Positions 29,335 through 37,377 of a DNA stretch of 64,000 bases are shown here, piece by piece. The notes below the pieces were generated by a model. That model searched no databases. It had not been told where the DNA came from and saw only the letters and a list, made by a program, of their open reading frames with translations. Positions within the stretch are counted from its first letter, which is position 1, and the number at the start of each line of letters is the position of its first letter. The stretch covers positions 60,801 to 124,800 of the forward strand of contig REEN01000067.1 in the NCBI GenBank assembly GCA_007695015.1. Reading direction: 5' to 3'. This DNA is from Marinilabiliales bacterium. GTDB taxonomy: Bacteria > Bacteroidota > Bacteroidia > Bacteroidales > PUMT01. Position numbers and translations under genes: made by a program.

Positions 29335-30042
29335 ATGAAGACACCCAGATACCGGCAGGTACAGAACATGCTTAAAACCAGGATACAGAAAGGCCTGCTC
29401 AGGGAGGGAGACCTGTTGCCATCTGAAAACCAGCTCTGTATTACTTTCAGCATAACCCGCACCACTGCAAGGAAGGCACTTGAAGAGCTCCATAAAGAGG
29501 GCTATATTGACCGGCTGCACGGGAAAGGGAGCATTGTAAAAGAGAGAAGTAAATCTTTGGGGCTTCTTAATGTAAAAGGCTTCTCAGAAGCCGTCGGGCA
29601 GAACATCAATACCGTATTTCTCCAGGCTCCGGCCATAAGAAGATGGGTTGCCGGCTTCCCTTTCGAAACAGGCGAAGATGAACGGCAAACACCCTGCATA
29701 CATTTTGAGCGCCTGCGATCTGTGGGTGAAGACCCGGTGATAATTGAAAATAACTGGTTCCCGGGCAGAGCCCTTCCCGGGTTCATTGATAACGGCTTCG
29801 CAGAGGGGTCATTTTTCAAAACGCTCAGCATGAAATATGGCACGGAGATAACAGGGTCGGAACAGGAAATAAGGGCATTGCCGGCAGATAAAAGGAGCTC
29901 GCAGCTCCTCAGGATCAATCCGGGGCAACCTGTGCTCCAGATATCAATCCGCTTTACTACCAGCAACCCCTTACTGAACATTTACAGCGAGCTTATATGC
30001 AACACCATGAAATACCCGATCGGGAACAGCTATTTCCTTTAA
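29335..30042 (+). CDS. GntR/HutC-family transcriptional regulator with UTRA domain
   Basis: The 235-residue regulator has an N-terminal winged helix at about 1-70 (YRQVQNMLKTRI, LPSENQLCITFSITRTTARKALEEL, GYIDRLHGKGSIV). A UTRA ligand-binding domain follows at about 85-230. HutC-subfamily proteins usually repress catabolic genes and release DNA on binding a pathway sugar or metabolite. It lies between the divergent RraA-like gene and deoC/Gfo-Idh/DUF6807 genes downstream, with a perfect palindrome 41 bp before its ATG. The inducer is unknown; a sugar phosphate or aldehyde related to DeoC is plausible. Confidence 0.92.
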   Translation: MKTPRYRQVQNMLKTRIQKGLLREGDLLPSENQLCITFSITRTTARKALEELHKEGYIDRLHGKGSIVKERSKSLGLLNVKGFSEAVGQNINTVFLQAPAIRRWVAGFPFETGEDERQTPCIHFERLRSVGEDPVIIENNWFPGRALPGFIDNGFAEGSFFKTLSMKYGTEITGSEQEIRALPADKRSSQLLRINPGQPVLQISIRFTTSNPLLNIYSELICNTMKYPIGNSYFL

Positions 30043-30165
30043 AACGAAACCAGGAAACAGCCATGATAAACGCTTACAAAAATGGCATAATCACGAACAT
30101 AGGCGTTCCATCTGACTTTAACAGTCTTAACATAAACAGGATATTAACCACCTAAACAAAACAAA

Positions 30166-30873
30166 ATGATCAGAGAACTTGCAAAGATGATCGACCATTC
30201 GATCCTTCATCCCACGATGACAGACGATGACCTTTTAAGGGAATGCCAGGTAGCGGCAAAATATGATGTCGCTTCGGTATGTGTCAAACCCTACATGGTG
30301 AAAAAAGCAGCCGGACTGCTTGAAGGCACCGACGTGCTGGTTGGTTGTGTGATAGGCTTCCCGGCAGGAAATTCAACAATTGAAGTCAAGGTTTTCGAAA
30401 CCGAGACCGCCTGCAAAGACGGCGCTGTTGAGATCGACATGGTGATAAATATCGGGAAGGCCCTTTCGGGGGAATGGGACTATATTGAAAAGGAGATAGA
30501 TGCAGTTACCAGGGCCAGTCATAAAAACGGTGCAATTGTAAAAGTTATCTTTGAAACCGACTATATAACAAGAGACGAAGACAAGATCAGGCTGTGCGAA
30601 ATATGCACCCGCACCGGGGCCGATTACGTGAAAACATCGTCGGGGTTCGGGTTTGTGAAGGGCGACGACGGTAAATTCTCCTACACCGGGGCAACACTCC
30701 ACGACCTGCGCCTGATGCGCAAACACAGCGGCCCCCGTGTCAGGGTAAAGGCTGCCGGCGGTGTACGCACCCTCGATCAGCTCCTGGAGGTGAGGGAAGC
30801 AGGATGCTCAAGAAGTGGTGCAACAGCCACAATAACCATGCTTGAAGAGGCAAAAAAGAGATTCAAAGAATAA
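30166..30873 (+). CDS. deoC: Deoxyribose-phosphate aldolase
   Basis: A class I aldolase that splits 2-deoxy-D-ribose 5-phosphate into glyceraldehyde 3-phosphate and acetaldehyde. The 235-residue TIM barrel has the Schiff-base Lys156 in DYVKTSSGFG and the proton-relay Lys195 in VRVKAAGGVRT. The N-terminal MIDHSILHPTMTDDDL is also typical. No nucleoside phosphorylase or phosphopentomutase is nearby. In this GntR island it may act on another 2-deoxy-sugar phosphate or aldehyde product. It starts 123 bp after the regulator gene; the Gfo/Idh gene follows after 31 bp. Confidence 0.94.
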   Translation: MIRELAKMIDHSILHPTMTDDDLLRECQVAAKYDVASVCVKPYMVKKAAGLLEGTDVLVGCVIGFPAGNSTIEVKVFETETACKDGAVEIDMVINIGKALSGEWDYIEKEIDAVTRASHKNGAIVKVIFETDYITRDEDKIRLCEICTRTGADYVKTSSGFGFVKGDDGKFSYTGATLHDLRLMRKHSGPRVRVKAAGGVRTLDQLLEVREAGCSRSGATATITMLEEAKKRFKE

Positions 30874-30904
30874 CAGGCAATTACAAAACCAAAACTTCAG
30901 AGCC

Positions 30905-32254
30905 ATGCAAAAATCAAGAAGAGAATTTGTCAAAAAGGCAGCACTCGGGGCTGCCGGGATCACCGTGGGAGGCCTCGGCTTCAGCGCACGATCCTACGGG
31001 AACATTATCGGATCAAATGACCGTGTCAATGTCGGCATTGTAGGGTTCTCAGACCGCACCAGGGCTTCGCTAATTGATGCCCTGCTAAGCCAGTCGGCCG
31101 ACCTGAATTTTTCCATCACATCTGTTTCTGATATCTGGAACCGGAGGAGGGATGAAGCAAAAGCTTTCATGGCAGAGCGGAATGTTGATGTAAAACTGTA
31201 CCGGAACAATGAAGAGCTTTACGAAAAGGGCAACGTCGATGCCGTGATCATTGGCACAGCTGATTTCCAGCATGCCCTGCACACCGTTGAAGCCGTTGAG
31301 GCAGGCAAGGATGTTTACGTGGAAAAACCTTTTGCCGAAACGATGGAGGACAACCGGAAGGCAAGGGCCGCTGTTGAACGCACCGGCAAGATCGTTACCA
31401 TCGGTTCGCAAAGAAGAAGCGCCGCCAATTACCATGCGGCCAACGATTTCATCAGGTCAGGACAGTTCGGCGACATCGTGATGGTTGAGATGACCTGGAA
31501 CGTAAACCAGCCCGGCAGGTGGAGAAGGCCCTCACTGGTGTCGCAGATAAGGGAAGGGGACACGGACTGGAAACGGTACCTGATGAACAGGCCATGGGAG
31601 CCCTGGGACCCAAGGAAATATCTTGAATACCGGCTTTTCTGGCCCTATTCGTCGGGCATTCCCGGACAATGGATGGCGCACCAGATAGATACGGTTCACT
31701 GGTTCAGCGGTTATGACCATCCCAGGAGCGTGGCAGCCAATGGCGGCATCTACCTGTGGAAGGACGGGCGCGAGAACTACGACACCATGACCGCCGTGTT
31801 CGATTACGGTCCCCCGAACGACCCCTCGTCAGGGTTCCAGGTGGTCTATTCGTCACGGTTCACCAATTCGGCGGGGGGAGTTAAGGAACTCTACTACTCA
31901 AACGGGGGCACCCTGAACCTTGACACCAACAAGATAACCCCGCATGGCGGACTCTCTGAATATCATTCAAGGGCAATGAACATGGAACCCAACCTGCTTC
32001 CGGAGATGGACCTGCCCACTGCTTCGGCCGTCACCTCGGCAGATACAGGCGTTGATAACATGACCCTCAGCCACATGAGAAACTGGATGGAGTGCGTGAG
32101 GAGCCGCAAAGAGCCCAATGCGCCGGTCAAATCAGGCTACGACCACTCGGTTGCCAATATCATGGTGACTGCAGCATTGCGCACCGGCCAGTTCGTAACT
32201 TTTGACGAAGCGAACCAGGAGGTGCTGGCAGGAGGAAAAGTCTTCACCTACTAG
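30905..32254 (+). CDS. Gfo/Idh/MocA family oxidoreductase with Tat-type signal
   Basis: The 449-residue protein starts with a twin-arginine-like signal (SRREFVKKAALGAAGITVGGL), so it is likely exported folded with its nicotinamide cofactor. The frame opens at 30842 inside deoC, but the signal begins at the ATG 30905. The Rossmann domain (about 40-165) has VNVGIVGFSDR, and the family's EKPFAETMEDN (about 140) supplies the catalytic Lys. The C-terminal GFO/IDH domain with HQIDTVHWFSGYDHP follows. Family members oxidise, epimerise or hydrolyse sugars using NAD(P). The partner DUF6807 gene follows after 124 bp with a hairpin between. Confidence 0.9.
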   Translation: MQKSRREFVKKAALGAAGITVGGLGFSARSYGNIIGSNDRVNVGIVGFSDRTRASLIDALLSQSADLNFSITSVSDIWNRRRDEAKAFMAERNVDVKLYRNNEELYEKGNVDAVIIGTADFQHALHTVEAVEAGKDVYVEKPFAETMEDNRKARAAVERTGKIVTIGSQRRSAANYHAANDFIRSGQFGDIVMVEMTWNVNQPGRWRRPSLVSQIREGDTDWKRYLMNRPWEPWDPRKYLEYRLFWPYSSGIPGQWMAHQIDTVHWFSGYDHPRSVAANGGIYLWKDGRENYDTMTAVFDYGPPNDPSSGFQVVYSSRFTNSAGGVKELYYSNGGTLNLDTNKITPHGGLSEYHSRAMNMEPNLLPEMDLPTASAVTSADTGVDNMTLSHMRNWMECVRSRKEPNAPVKSGYDHSVANIMVTAALRTGQFVTFDEANQEVLAGGKVFTY

Positions 32255-32293
32255 AAGAGTTAATCATATATTGTTTACTTTTATGCCTTCATG

Positions 32294-32322
32294 GCCGGAG
32301 AATATTATCAATATTCTCCGGC
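32294..32322 (+). terminator. Perfect 13-bp hairpin between Gfo/Idh and DUF6807 genes
   Basis: Arms GCCGGAGAATATT (32294-32306) and AATATTCTCCGGC (32310-32322) surround the loop ATC. Only TCTTCCC follows, so it is a weak terminator, RNA-processing or stability hairpin that may lower downstream expression. Confidence 0.5.
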
Positions 32323-32378
32323 TCTTCCCGTCATTTTGAAATGCAGAAATCCTGATTGCGGAAAAACATCAATTACAA

Positions 32379-33461
32379 ATGAAAATAGAAAGCCTGTTTA
32401 CCGGAACCACAAATGCGGCACTAACGCTCCTGGCAGGGATTGCTCTTCTTTTCGCATGTACGGAACAACCACCTGCCCCCCAACCTGATATCTCAATCGG
32501 CAAGGTCGCCGATGAGAACAGGATCGAGATAATGGCCGGGCAGGAGTTGTTTACCGCCTACATCTACCCTGATGATCTGGCAAAACCGGTGCTGTTTCCG
32601 GTAAATGCACCCGGGGAAGTCCCTTTGACCAGGGGTTTCCCGGTCCATCCGCGTACAGGTGAACGGACTGACCACCCTCACCAGGTGGGGTTCTGGCTCA
32701 GCTATGGCAATGTCAACGGACTCGATTTCTGGAACAACCCGGGCAACCTCCCTGAAGAGAACCGGGCTGGTTACGGGTACATTGAGCATGGAGAGGTCCT
32801 CAGGATGGAAGGGGGTAGAAACAAGGGCGAGCTGGTTATTTCAGCCTACTGGAAGAATTACAGTGATGAAATAATTCTTACCGAGGTAACGACATTCGTA
32901 TTTTCCATTGAGGATGACACAAGAATAATTGACCGGGTAACAACCCTGACTGCGGGCAGCGAAGAAGTGAATTTTGCCGACGACAAGGAAGGGATGGCAG
33001 CGGTAAGGGTTGCAAGGGAGATGGAGCTACCGGGTAGCGATCTTCCGGTGATCGTAGGTCCCGACGGCAGTGAGGGCCAAGCCGGCAGCAATTATCATGA
33101 GGGCAGCACCGGCAATTACCTGAGCAGTGAGGGGCTTGAGGGAGATGATGTATGGGGAACCCGTGCCAGGTGGATGATACTTAACGGGAAGATGCACGGC
33201 AAAGAGGTAAGCATTGCACTGATCGACCACCCCGAAAACCCCGGCTATCCTACATACTGGCATGCCAGGGGGTACGGGCTCTTTTCGGCAAACCCGCTCG
33301 GTCAGGCAGAATTCTCAGAAGGCAGCGAAGTGATGAACATGGTCCTGCCTGCCGGCGAATCGGTCACTTTCAGGTACCGTCTTGCCATCCGGGCTGACGG
33401 CATCATCACCCCCGGCGAAATGGACAATCTCGCCTCGAACTTCACAAAACATATTCTTTAG
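32379..33461 (+). CDS. DUF6807 (PmoA-like) family lipoprotein
   Basis: The 360-residue protein has an export segment (about 10-27) ending in LLFACTEQ, a lipobox-like sequence with Cys near 27. The rest is a beta-rich DUF6807/PmoA-like domain. Visible features are FTAYIYPDDLAKPVLFPV, GFPVHPRTGERTDHPHQVGFWLSYGNVNGLDFW (several His and Asp) and a HPENPGYPTYWHARGYGLFSANP block near the C-terminus. The family is often found beside Gfo/Idh oxidoreductases in Bacteroidota and Planctomycetota, as here. No biochemical role is established; a carbohydrate-related function is inferred from context. Confidence 0.75.
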   Translation: MKIESLFTGTTNAALTLLAGIALLFACTEQPPAPQPDISIGKVADENRIEIMAGQELFTAYIYPDDLAKPVLFPVNAPGEVPLTRGFPVHPRTGERTDHPHQVGFWLSYGNVNGLDFWNNPGNLPEENRAGYGYIEHGEVLRMEGGRNKGELVISAYWKNYSDEIILTEVTTFVFSIEDDTRIIDRVTTLTAGSEEVNFADDKEGMAAVRVAREMELPGSDLPVIVGPDGSEGQAGSNYHEGSTGNYLSSEGLEGDDVWGTRARWMILNGKMHGKEVSIALIDHPENPGYPTYWHARGYGLFSANPLGQAEFSEGSEVMNMVLPAGESVTFRYRLAIRADGIITPGEMDNLASNFTKHIL

Positions 33462-33490
33462 AAAAAACCGGGAACTGCGGTCTTTTCCCG
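33462..33490 (-). terminator. Terminator of the second FISUMP gene
   Basis: Arms CGGGAA (33469-33474) and TTCCCG (33485-33490) pair. On the minus strand the stem is followed by GTTTTTT (from 33462-33468), which suits the gene ending at 33501. Confidence 0.6.
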
Positions 33491-33500
33491 TTAATATTAT

Positions 33501-34946
33501 TCAGTCCCTGTCTCTCATGCAGCGCACCGAGTAGCTGTTCATCTTGTTGCCTATACTCGAAATCACATTGCCATTACGGCTGCCGATGGTTATATCCGCG
33601 GCGCCGAAAATATTTATTTCCGTTGCACTCCACCAGTATCCATGATATCCTGCAAGTCCGAAGTTCCCCTCGCTGGTACGGCTACCGCCCGGCAGTGCGG
33701 TAAATCCTGATTCGTTGGTAGCGTCGTTATTGGGTTTGTCCCATCGCGGATGAGATGCAGGGTCCGTTGCAGCGCTTTTAAGTTTTCCTCCTGCTGTTTC
33801 GGGTCCGCCCAGATAATCAACAAGTACCTTCCAGTCATCATTGTCAGGAACCCTCCAGCCGGTTGGACACAGACCCCGTCCGTCATTAACAGCATGCCAG
33901 TTATATAGTGCACCATAAGCATCCAGCACCTCTATTTTGTTGTCCAGCCCCGGAACCTCCGCATGCGGGTAAACCTTAATTGATCCAAGCCTGGTCTCAC
34001 CTGATTTTTGCCATTCGGGATCAGCCGGATCACCCGGTATGGGATCGCCGTTGCTGTACCTTGAGACGCGAAGGTTTTCCACCATCCATTCCTGCTCGCC
34101 TATTATCACAGTCGTGTAGACATTGCCATCGATATCTGCAGCAAGTATACTGGTAATAAAACTGAGCTGGTTTCCATATGAGGTTCCAGCTTCATTGGTT
34201 GCAAAAGCACGAAGGTAATACCTGGTATCAGACTTAAGCCCCTGGATCCGGGCCGTGAACTCTGCGGCACCATCTGAATTGATTATTTTACCCTCATTCC
34301 TGGTTACTGTGGGTTTCTCACCCACTCCCCAAACTAAACCAAGTTCAGTAACCGTTGCACCACCCTGATCCTCAATAATGGCACCGGAAACAGCAGAAAC
34401 GGAGGTTATCCTGGTTACATCCCTGGTGATCACCTCCGGCAGCCCGGTGGGAGTGAACTTGATCTGCTCACTGTATATGGTGTCATTTTCTATTATGATA
34501 TAGGTACGGACAAAATAGGTCCTGCCCGGAACAAGGCCATCCAGACTGCTGGAAAAGCTTCCTGCTCCCGGGTCATCAATTGTCGCTCCGTCATTGTTTT
34601 CAAGTGTGGGATTTTCATTTTCGCCCCATACAATGCCGCATGCAGATACCTCTCCATCCATATTCCATGAAAAAAGGGCAGAAAACTCTGTAGTAGTTGT
34701 TGTAAGACGGGCAACTGACAATTCGGGGGCCGGTGTTCTTTCTTCCGGGAACTCCTTTTCACATGCAATTAAAAATAGTGCAAGGATAATAGCTGGTCCA
34801 AACCAGGCAACAGGATCAGCCTTCCTGACGGCTTCCGGAAACACACCTATGACACATCGGGTATGTGATTTACTTTTTGTTTTTTTCTGCTGTCTGAAGT
34901 ATGTTGTATTATCTTCTTCAGTTTCAGTATCAGGTCTGCAATGCAT
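33501..34946 (-). CDS. FISUMP lipoprotein with fibronectin-III-like repeats
   Basis: The 481-residue exported protein has a hydrophobic segment ending FLIACEKEF, whose Cys near 62 is the likely lipidation site. Two fibronectin-type-III-like repeats follow at about 75-165 and 170-265. Each ends with the pattern YFVRTY or YYLRAFATNEAGTSYG, and they share a GIVWG or GLVWG motif. The C-terminal FISUMP domain (about 270-480) has EQEWMVENLRVSRY, YGALYNWHAVNDGRGLCPTGWRVP and SVRCMRDRD. The 46 residues before the signal are basic and odd; a GTG at 34844 would put the signal at the N-terminus and may be the true start. Confidence 0.83.
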   Translation of the reverse strand: MHCRPDTETEEDNTTYFRQQKKTKSKSHTRCVIGVFPEAVRKADPVAWFGPAIILALFLIACEKEFPEERTPAPELSVARLTTTTTEFSALFSWNMDGEVSACGIVWGENENPTLENNDGATIDDPGAGSFSSSLDGLVPGRTYFVRTYIIIENDTIYSEQIKFTPTGLPEVITRDVTRITSVSAVSGAIIEDQGGATVTELGLVWGVGEKPTVTRNEGKIINSDGAAEFTARIQGLKSDTRYYLRAFATNEAGTSYGNQLSFITSILAADIDGNVYTTVIIGEQEWMVENLRVSRYSNGDPIPGDPADPEWQKSGETRLGSIKVYPHAEVPGLDNKIEVLDAYGALYNWHAVNDGRGLCPTGWRVPDNDDWKVLVDYLGGPETAGGKLKSAATDPASHPRWDKPNNDATNESGFTALPGGSRTSEGNFGLAGYHGYWWSATEINIFGAADITIGSRNGNVISSIGNKMNSYSVRCMRDRD

Positions 34947-35176
34947 GATATCCCAGGTATGTCTTTAATTATAAACAATGTGACAACCTAAAAGTATCTC
35001 ATTTAAACCGGCCCACCGAAGGTTTTAACAAAATACAACAATTTTTAAGGTATTGGCTCAAAGGATTATTTGTATTCCCGTTATTTAATATATGCATCCG
35101 TTCCGGGACAATCAAAGGAGTTCTCCCGGTGAAAAAATGACCATCAACATAAATTATGCTAACCTGAGATCAGAAT

Positions 35177-35581
35177 CTACTTCTTTGACAATGTCATTAC
35201 TACATTAAAAGTCATTTCATCAAAGGTCTCAGTAAATTCTGCCACCATTAAATCCTTTTCCATGGTCGTCAGGGTCATCACAATTGTTACGTCTTCCTCT
35301 ATAATAGTGAGGTTGCTACCCGACAAGGTCCAGTTGAATGAGTCAGTGCCTTGGTTATCGGTTGCAGAACCGGTTCCATTAGCGTTGAAAGTAATGGTGC
35401 CTGCATTGACCGTGGTAAACTCCTCAATTAGCTGTGTGCCCATGTACATTTCCACTTTATCTATGTTCCATGTTCCTTCAAGCTTAAAATCATCATCCTT
35501 ATCACAGCTCAATGTTGCCATGATCATCATCCCCAGTATCAACAAGGGAAAAACGAAACTTCTAAGACTTTTCATTTTCAT
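35177..35581 (-). CDS. Small lipocalin-like lipoprotein
   Basis: The 134-residue protein has a signal ending MATLSCDKDDD, with the lipidated Cys near 26. A single eight-strand-like domain follows: LEGTWNIDKVEMYMG, then FNANGTGSATDNQGTDSFNWTLSG. This matches Bacteroidota lipocalin-like lipoproteins that carry a GxW motif near the start of the barrel (here GTW). Ligand and role are unknown. ATG 35581 or 35575 could be used. It is not in an operon; the next gene on the strand is tRNA-Arg. Confidence 0.75.
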   Translation of the reverse strand: MKMKSLRSFVFPLLILGMMIMATLSCDKDDDFKLEGTWNIDKVEMYMGTQLIEEFTTVNAGTITFNANGTGSATDNQGTDSFNWTLSGSNLTIIEEDVTIVMTLTTMEKDLMVAEFTETFDEMTFNVVMTLSKK

Positions 35582-35744
35582 TTTCGACAGGTTTAGGTTT
35601 TTGATTGCAGCTCATTTCTGCAGAAAGCGATTTGTTTTATGCATATAAACAAATATATGATAATTATCTAAATATGAAAACAAAAGACTTAAAGTATTTT
35701 GGGAGCAGGAAGTATTTTCAAATATGTTCAGTGATGTATTCAAT

Positions 35745-35780
35745 GAAAAAAGCACCTGCAAGTCAAAACTGCAAGTGCTT
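35745..35780 (-). terminator. Second terminator downstream of tRNA-Arg
   Basis: Arms AAGCACCTGCA (35750-35760) and TGCAAGTGCTT (35770-35780) pair with one mismatch. On the minus strand the stem is followed by a T-run from the A-run at 35745-35751. It closes a transcription unit containing the folded element at 35786-35861. Confidence 0.7.
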
Positions 35781-35785
35781 GATTA

Positions 35786-35806
35786 TTTTGCGACTCCGGA
35801 GGGATT
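35786..35806 (-). repeat. Duplicated tRNA-Arg 3' tail (copy 1 of 2)
   Basis: A 21-base stretch (TTTTGCGACTCCGGAGGGATT on the plus strand plus flanks) is identical to 35927-35947, which spans the acceptor end and part of the T-arm of tRNA-Arg. The copies are 141 bp apart. Direct repeats of a tRNA 3' end are typical attachment-site footprints, although the interval here is far too small for an integrated element. Confidence 0.8.
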
Positions 35807-35861
35807 AGCTCGCTACACTCACCAGTATGGCGGGCACACGACCCGCTCATGATCCCTCCGG
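35796..35861 (-). ncRNA. Folded tRNA-tail-associated element (possible small RNA)
   Basis: Perfect 10-bp arms CCGGAGGGAT (35796-35805) and ATCCCTCCGG (35852-35861) close a structure with at least one inner hairpin, GCGGG/CCCGC (35830-35834 with 35842-35846). A short ACT/AGT stem is at 35817-35826. It lacks D-arm, anticodon and T-arm geometry, so it is not a tRNA. It lies between two intrinsic terminators on the tRNA strand, as a short transcript would. It may be a tRNA-derived remnant or a small RNA. Confidence 0.4.
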
Positions 35862-35892
35862 GGGTTCAGTGACAATTCAATAAATGCAAAAT

Positions 35893-35930
35893 AAAAAGAG
35901 ACTGCAAGAATTTAATTCTCAGTCTCTTTT
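35893..35930 (-). terminator. Terminator immediately after tRNA-Arg
   Basis: Perfect 11-bp arms AAAAGAGACTG (35894-35904) and CAGTCTCTTTT (35920-35930) surround a 15-base loop. On the minus strand the stem ends in CTCTTTTT. It starts 2 bp past the tRNA 3' end. Confidence 0.8.
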
Positions 35931-35947
35931 GCGACTCCGGAGGGATT
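35927..35947 (-). repeat. tRNA-Arg 3' tail (copy 2 of the 21-base repeat)
   Basis: This is the functional copy, comprising the acceptor 3' strand, discriminator and start of the T-arm of tRNA-Arg. It is identical to 35786-35806. Confidence 0.8.
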
Positions 35948-36005
35948 CAAACCCCCAACCTCCTGATCCGTAGTCAGGTGCTCTATTCAGTTAAGCTACG
36001 GAGTC
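35932..36005 (-). tRNA. tRNA-Arg (anticodon ACG)
   Basis: The 74-nt minus-strand sequence folds as a standard cloverleaf. The acceptor stem is GACTCCG with CGGAGTC and the anticodon arm is CCTGA-CTACGGA-TCAGG with anticodon ACG (read as ICG, codons CGU/CGC/CGA). The T-arm is GGGGGTTTGAATCCC-like, with TTTGAA in place of the usual TTCGAA. CCA is not encoded. A textbook promoter precedes it and a terminator follows. Its 3' tail is repeated 141 bp downstream. Confidence 0.96.
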
Positions 36006-36016
36006 TTTTGAGGCTG

Positions 36017-36049
36017 CAAATATAAACATTTTTCCGGTATTAATCCAAA
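36017..36049 (-). promoter_or_regulatory. tRNA-Arg promoter
   Basis: On the minus strand TTTG (36049-36046), a 21-bp spacer and TATATTTG (36024-36017) match the Bacteroidota -33/-7 consensus exactly. The -7 box ends 11 bp before the tRNA 5' end. Confidence 0.75.
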
Positions 36050-36078
36050 ACCGCCGAACCCACATCCTGCCGGGAAAG

Positions 36079-36564
36079 TCACCTCTCCGGCCTGTAGAAC
36101 CACATCCTGCCTGAAACAACATTATCAAGGTCCAGATTGCTTAACCCAACGGTGCGGCCCGAAAACCCGGTGTTCTGGTGGGCAAGCTCAAACAGGCCGG
36201 GTTCAATGACCCGGTAAACAATGGCTGTGTGGTGCGCCATGGTCTCGGTATATGTGGTGTTGCCTTCCCGGTAACGCACCGTAACGTCCCTGAACTGGAT
36301 TATATCGCCGGGAAAGATCTCCCTGCGGCGGGGATTGACCTCACGACCGAACCTGTACTCCCCGTCCCATTTGGCCTCTATACGCGTGAGCGCCTGGTAA
36401 GCCAGGTCCCAGCACTCGCCGCGGTCAACCTGCTGACCGATAACCGATTCAACATAATCAACCACCTTCCGGTTGAGGGGAGGTATGGTGTCGTTTCCAA
36501 ATACCGGCGCCAGAAATATCATCAGGGCCCCTGCAACCAAAATTTTACCAATCAGCCTCTTCAT
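36079..36564 (-). CDS. Secreted papain-like (CHAP/NlpC-like) hypothetical protein
   Basis: The 161-residue protein has a signal peptide (about 1-23, ending PVFGND). The mature part carries GECWDLA (Cys51) near its start, FPGDIIQF at about 84-91 and HHTAIVYRV (His111/112), followed by FELAHQN. This Cys...GDxxxF...HxAIV order is the pattern of circularly ordered NlpC/P60 or CHAP amidases. A cell-wall or peptide amidase is therefore plausible, but I do not recognise a specific family. It is divergent from nothing close; tRNA-Arg lies 74 bp downstream on the same strand. Confidence 0.65.
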   Translation of the reverse strand: MKRLIGKILVAGALMIFLAPVFGNDTIPPLNRKVVDYVESVIGQQVDRGECWDLAYQALTRIEAKWDGEYRFGREVNPRRREIFPGDIIQFRDVTVRYREGNTTYTETMAHHTAIVYRVIEPGLFELAHQNTGFSGRTVGLSNLDLDNVVSGRMWFYRPER

Positions 36565-36663
36565 AAGTAAATATTTAAATTAAACCATTGGTCTTATGGA
36601 CCTTACCATAACAATATTTTCATTGTATTTTGTGAAAATATTGAAAATATTGTCATGGACGGT

Positions 36664-37308
36664 TCATATGTCCGTATTTTTTTTATAATACCTGCAATAC
36701 TCCTTTATACCGCATTCACCGCATTTTGGTTTCCTTGCCACGCACACGTACCTCCCGTGCAGGATGAGCCAGTGGTGCGCCCTCGATATGAGCTCTTCGG
36801 GAATGTGCCTGACAAGCTGTATCTCGGTCTGCAGTGGAGTTTTGGCATTGGAGGTCAGTCCGATGCGGGCCGATACGCGGTGCACATGAGTGTCGACGGC
36901 CATTGCCGGCATGTTGTAAATTACGGAGGCAAGCACATTGGCCGTCTTGCGCCCCACACCCGGAAGCCTCTGAAGCTTTTCGACATCAGCGGGCATCTCA
37001 CCCCCGAACTCCTCTGTCAGCACCTTTGCCATACCAACAAGATGCTTCGATTTATTGTTGGGATACGAGCAGCTCTTTATCAGCTCAAACACCTCCTCCA
37101 CTCCGGCACCGGCCAGTGAGTGAGCATCGGGAAACCTGCTGAAGAACCCTGGTGTTATCATATTGACCCTCTTATCGGTACATTGTGCCGAAAGAATGAC
37201 CGCCACAACCAGCTGATAGGGATCGGTATACAGCAATTCCGTCTCAGGAGCCGGCTGTTCCCTTATAAAGTATTCGAGCACCTTTCTGAACCTCTCCTCT
37301 TTTCTCAT
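36664..37308 (-). CDS. nth: Endonuclease III (DNA glycosylase/AP lyase)
   Basis: Base-excision repair enzyme that removes oxidised pyrimidines and nicks at AP sites. The 214-residue protein has the helix-hairpin-helix LPGVGRKTANV (115-125) containing catalytic Lys121 and the catalytic Asp139 in VDTHVHRV. The [4Fe-4S] cluster ligands are C-x6-C-x2-C-x5-C in CVARKPKCGECGIKEYC near the C-terminus. Length is normal. It is divergent from the ABC-F gene with 69 bp between them. Confidence 0.96.
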   Translation of the reverse strand: MRKEERFRKVLEYFIREQPAPETELLYTDPYQLVVAVILSAQCTDKRVNMITPGFFSRFPDAHSLAGAGVEEVFELIKSCSYPNNKSKHLVGMAKVLTEEFGGEMPADVEKLQRLPGVGRKTANVLASVIYNMPAMAVDTHVHRVSARIGLTSNAKTPLQTEIQLVRHIPEELISRAHHWLILHGRYVCVARKPKCGECGIKEYCRYYKKNTDI

Positions 37309-37377
37309 GCAGGCATGCTGTATTCAGCCTGTAAAGATAGAATTAATGATTAATTTTGCATTCCAAAAACCAATCAT

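Larger units (their letters stand above)
35582..35931. other. Intergenic stretch with two terminators and a tRNA-tail repeat
   Basis: No coding frame is supported in these 350 bp. The left third should hold the lipocalin promoter. The remainder carries, from right to left in the minus direction, the tRNA-Arg terminator, a folded element sharing the tRNA 3' tail, and a second terminator. Confidence 0.6.

Noticed and set aside
35796..35861. A second tRNA gene
   Set aside because: It has an acceptor-like stem but no D-arm, anticodon loop or T-loop in the right positions.
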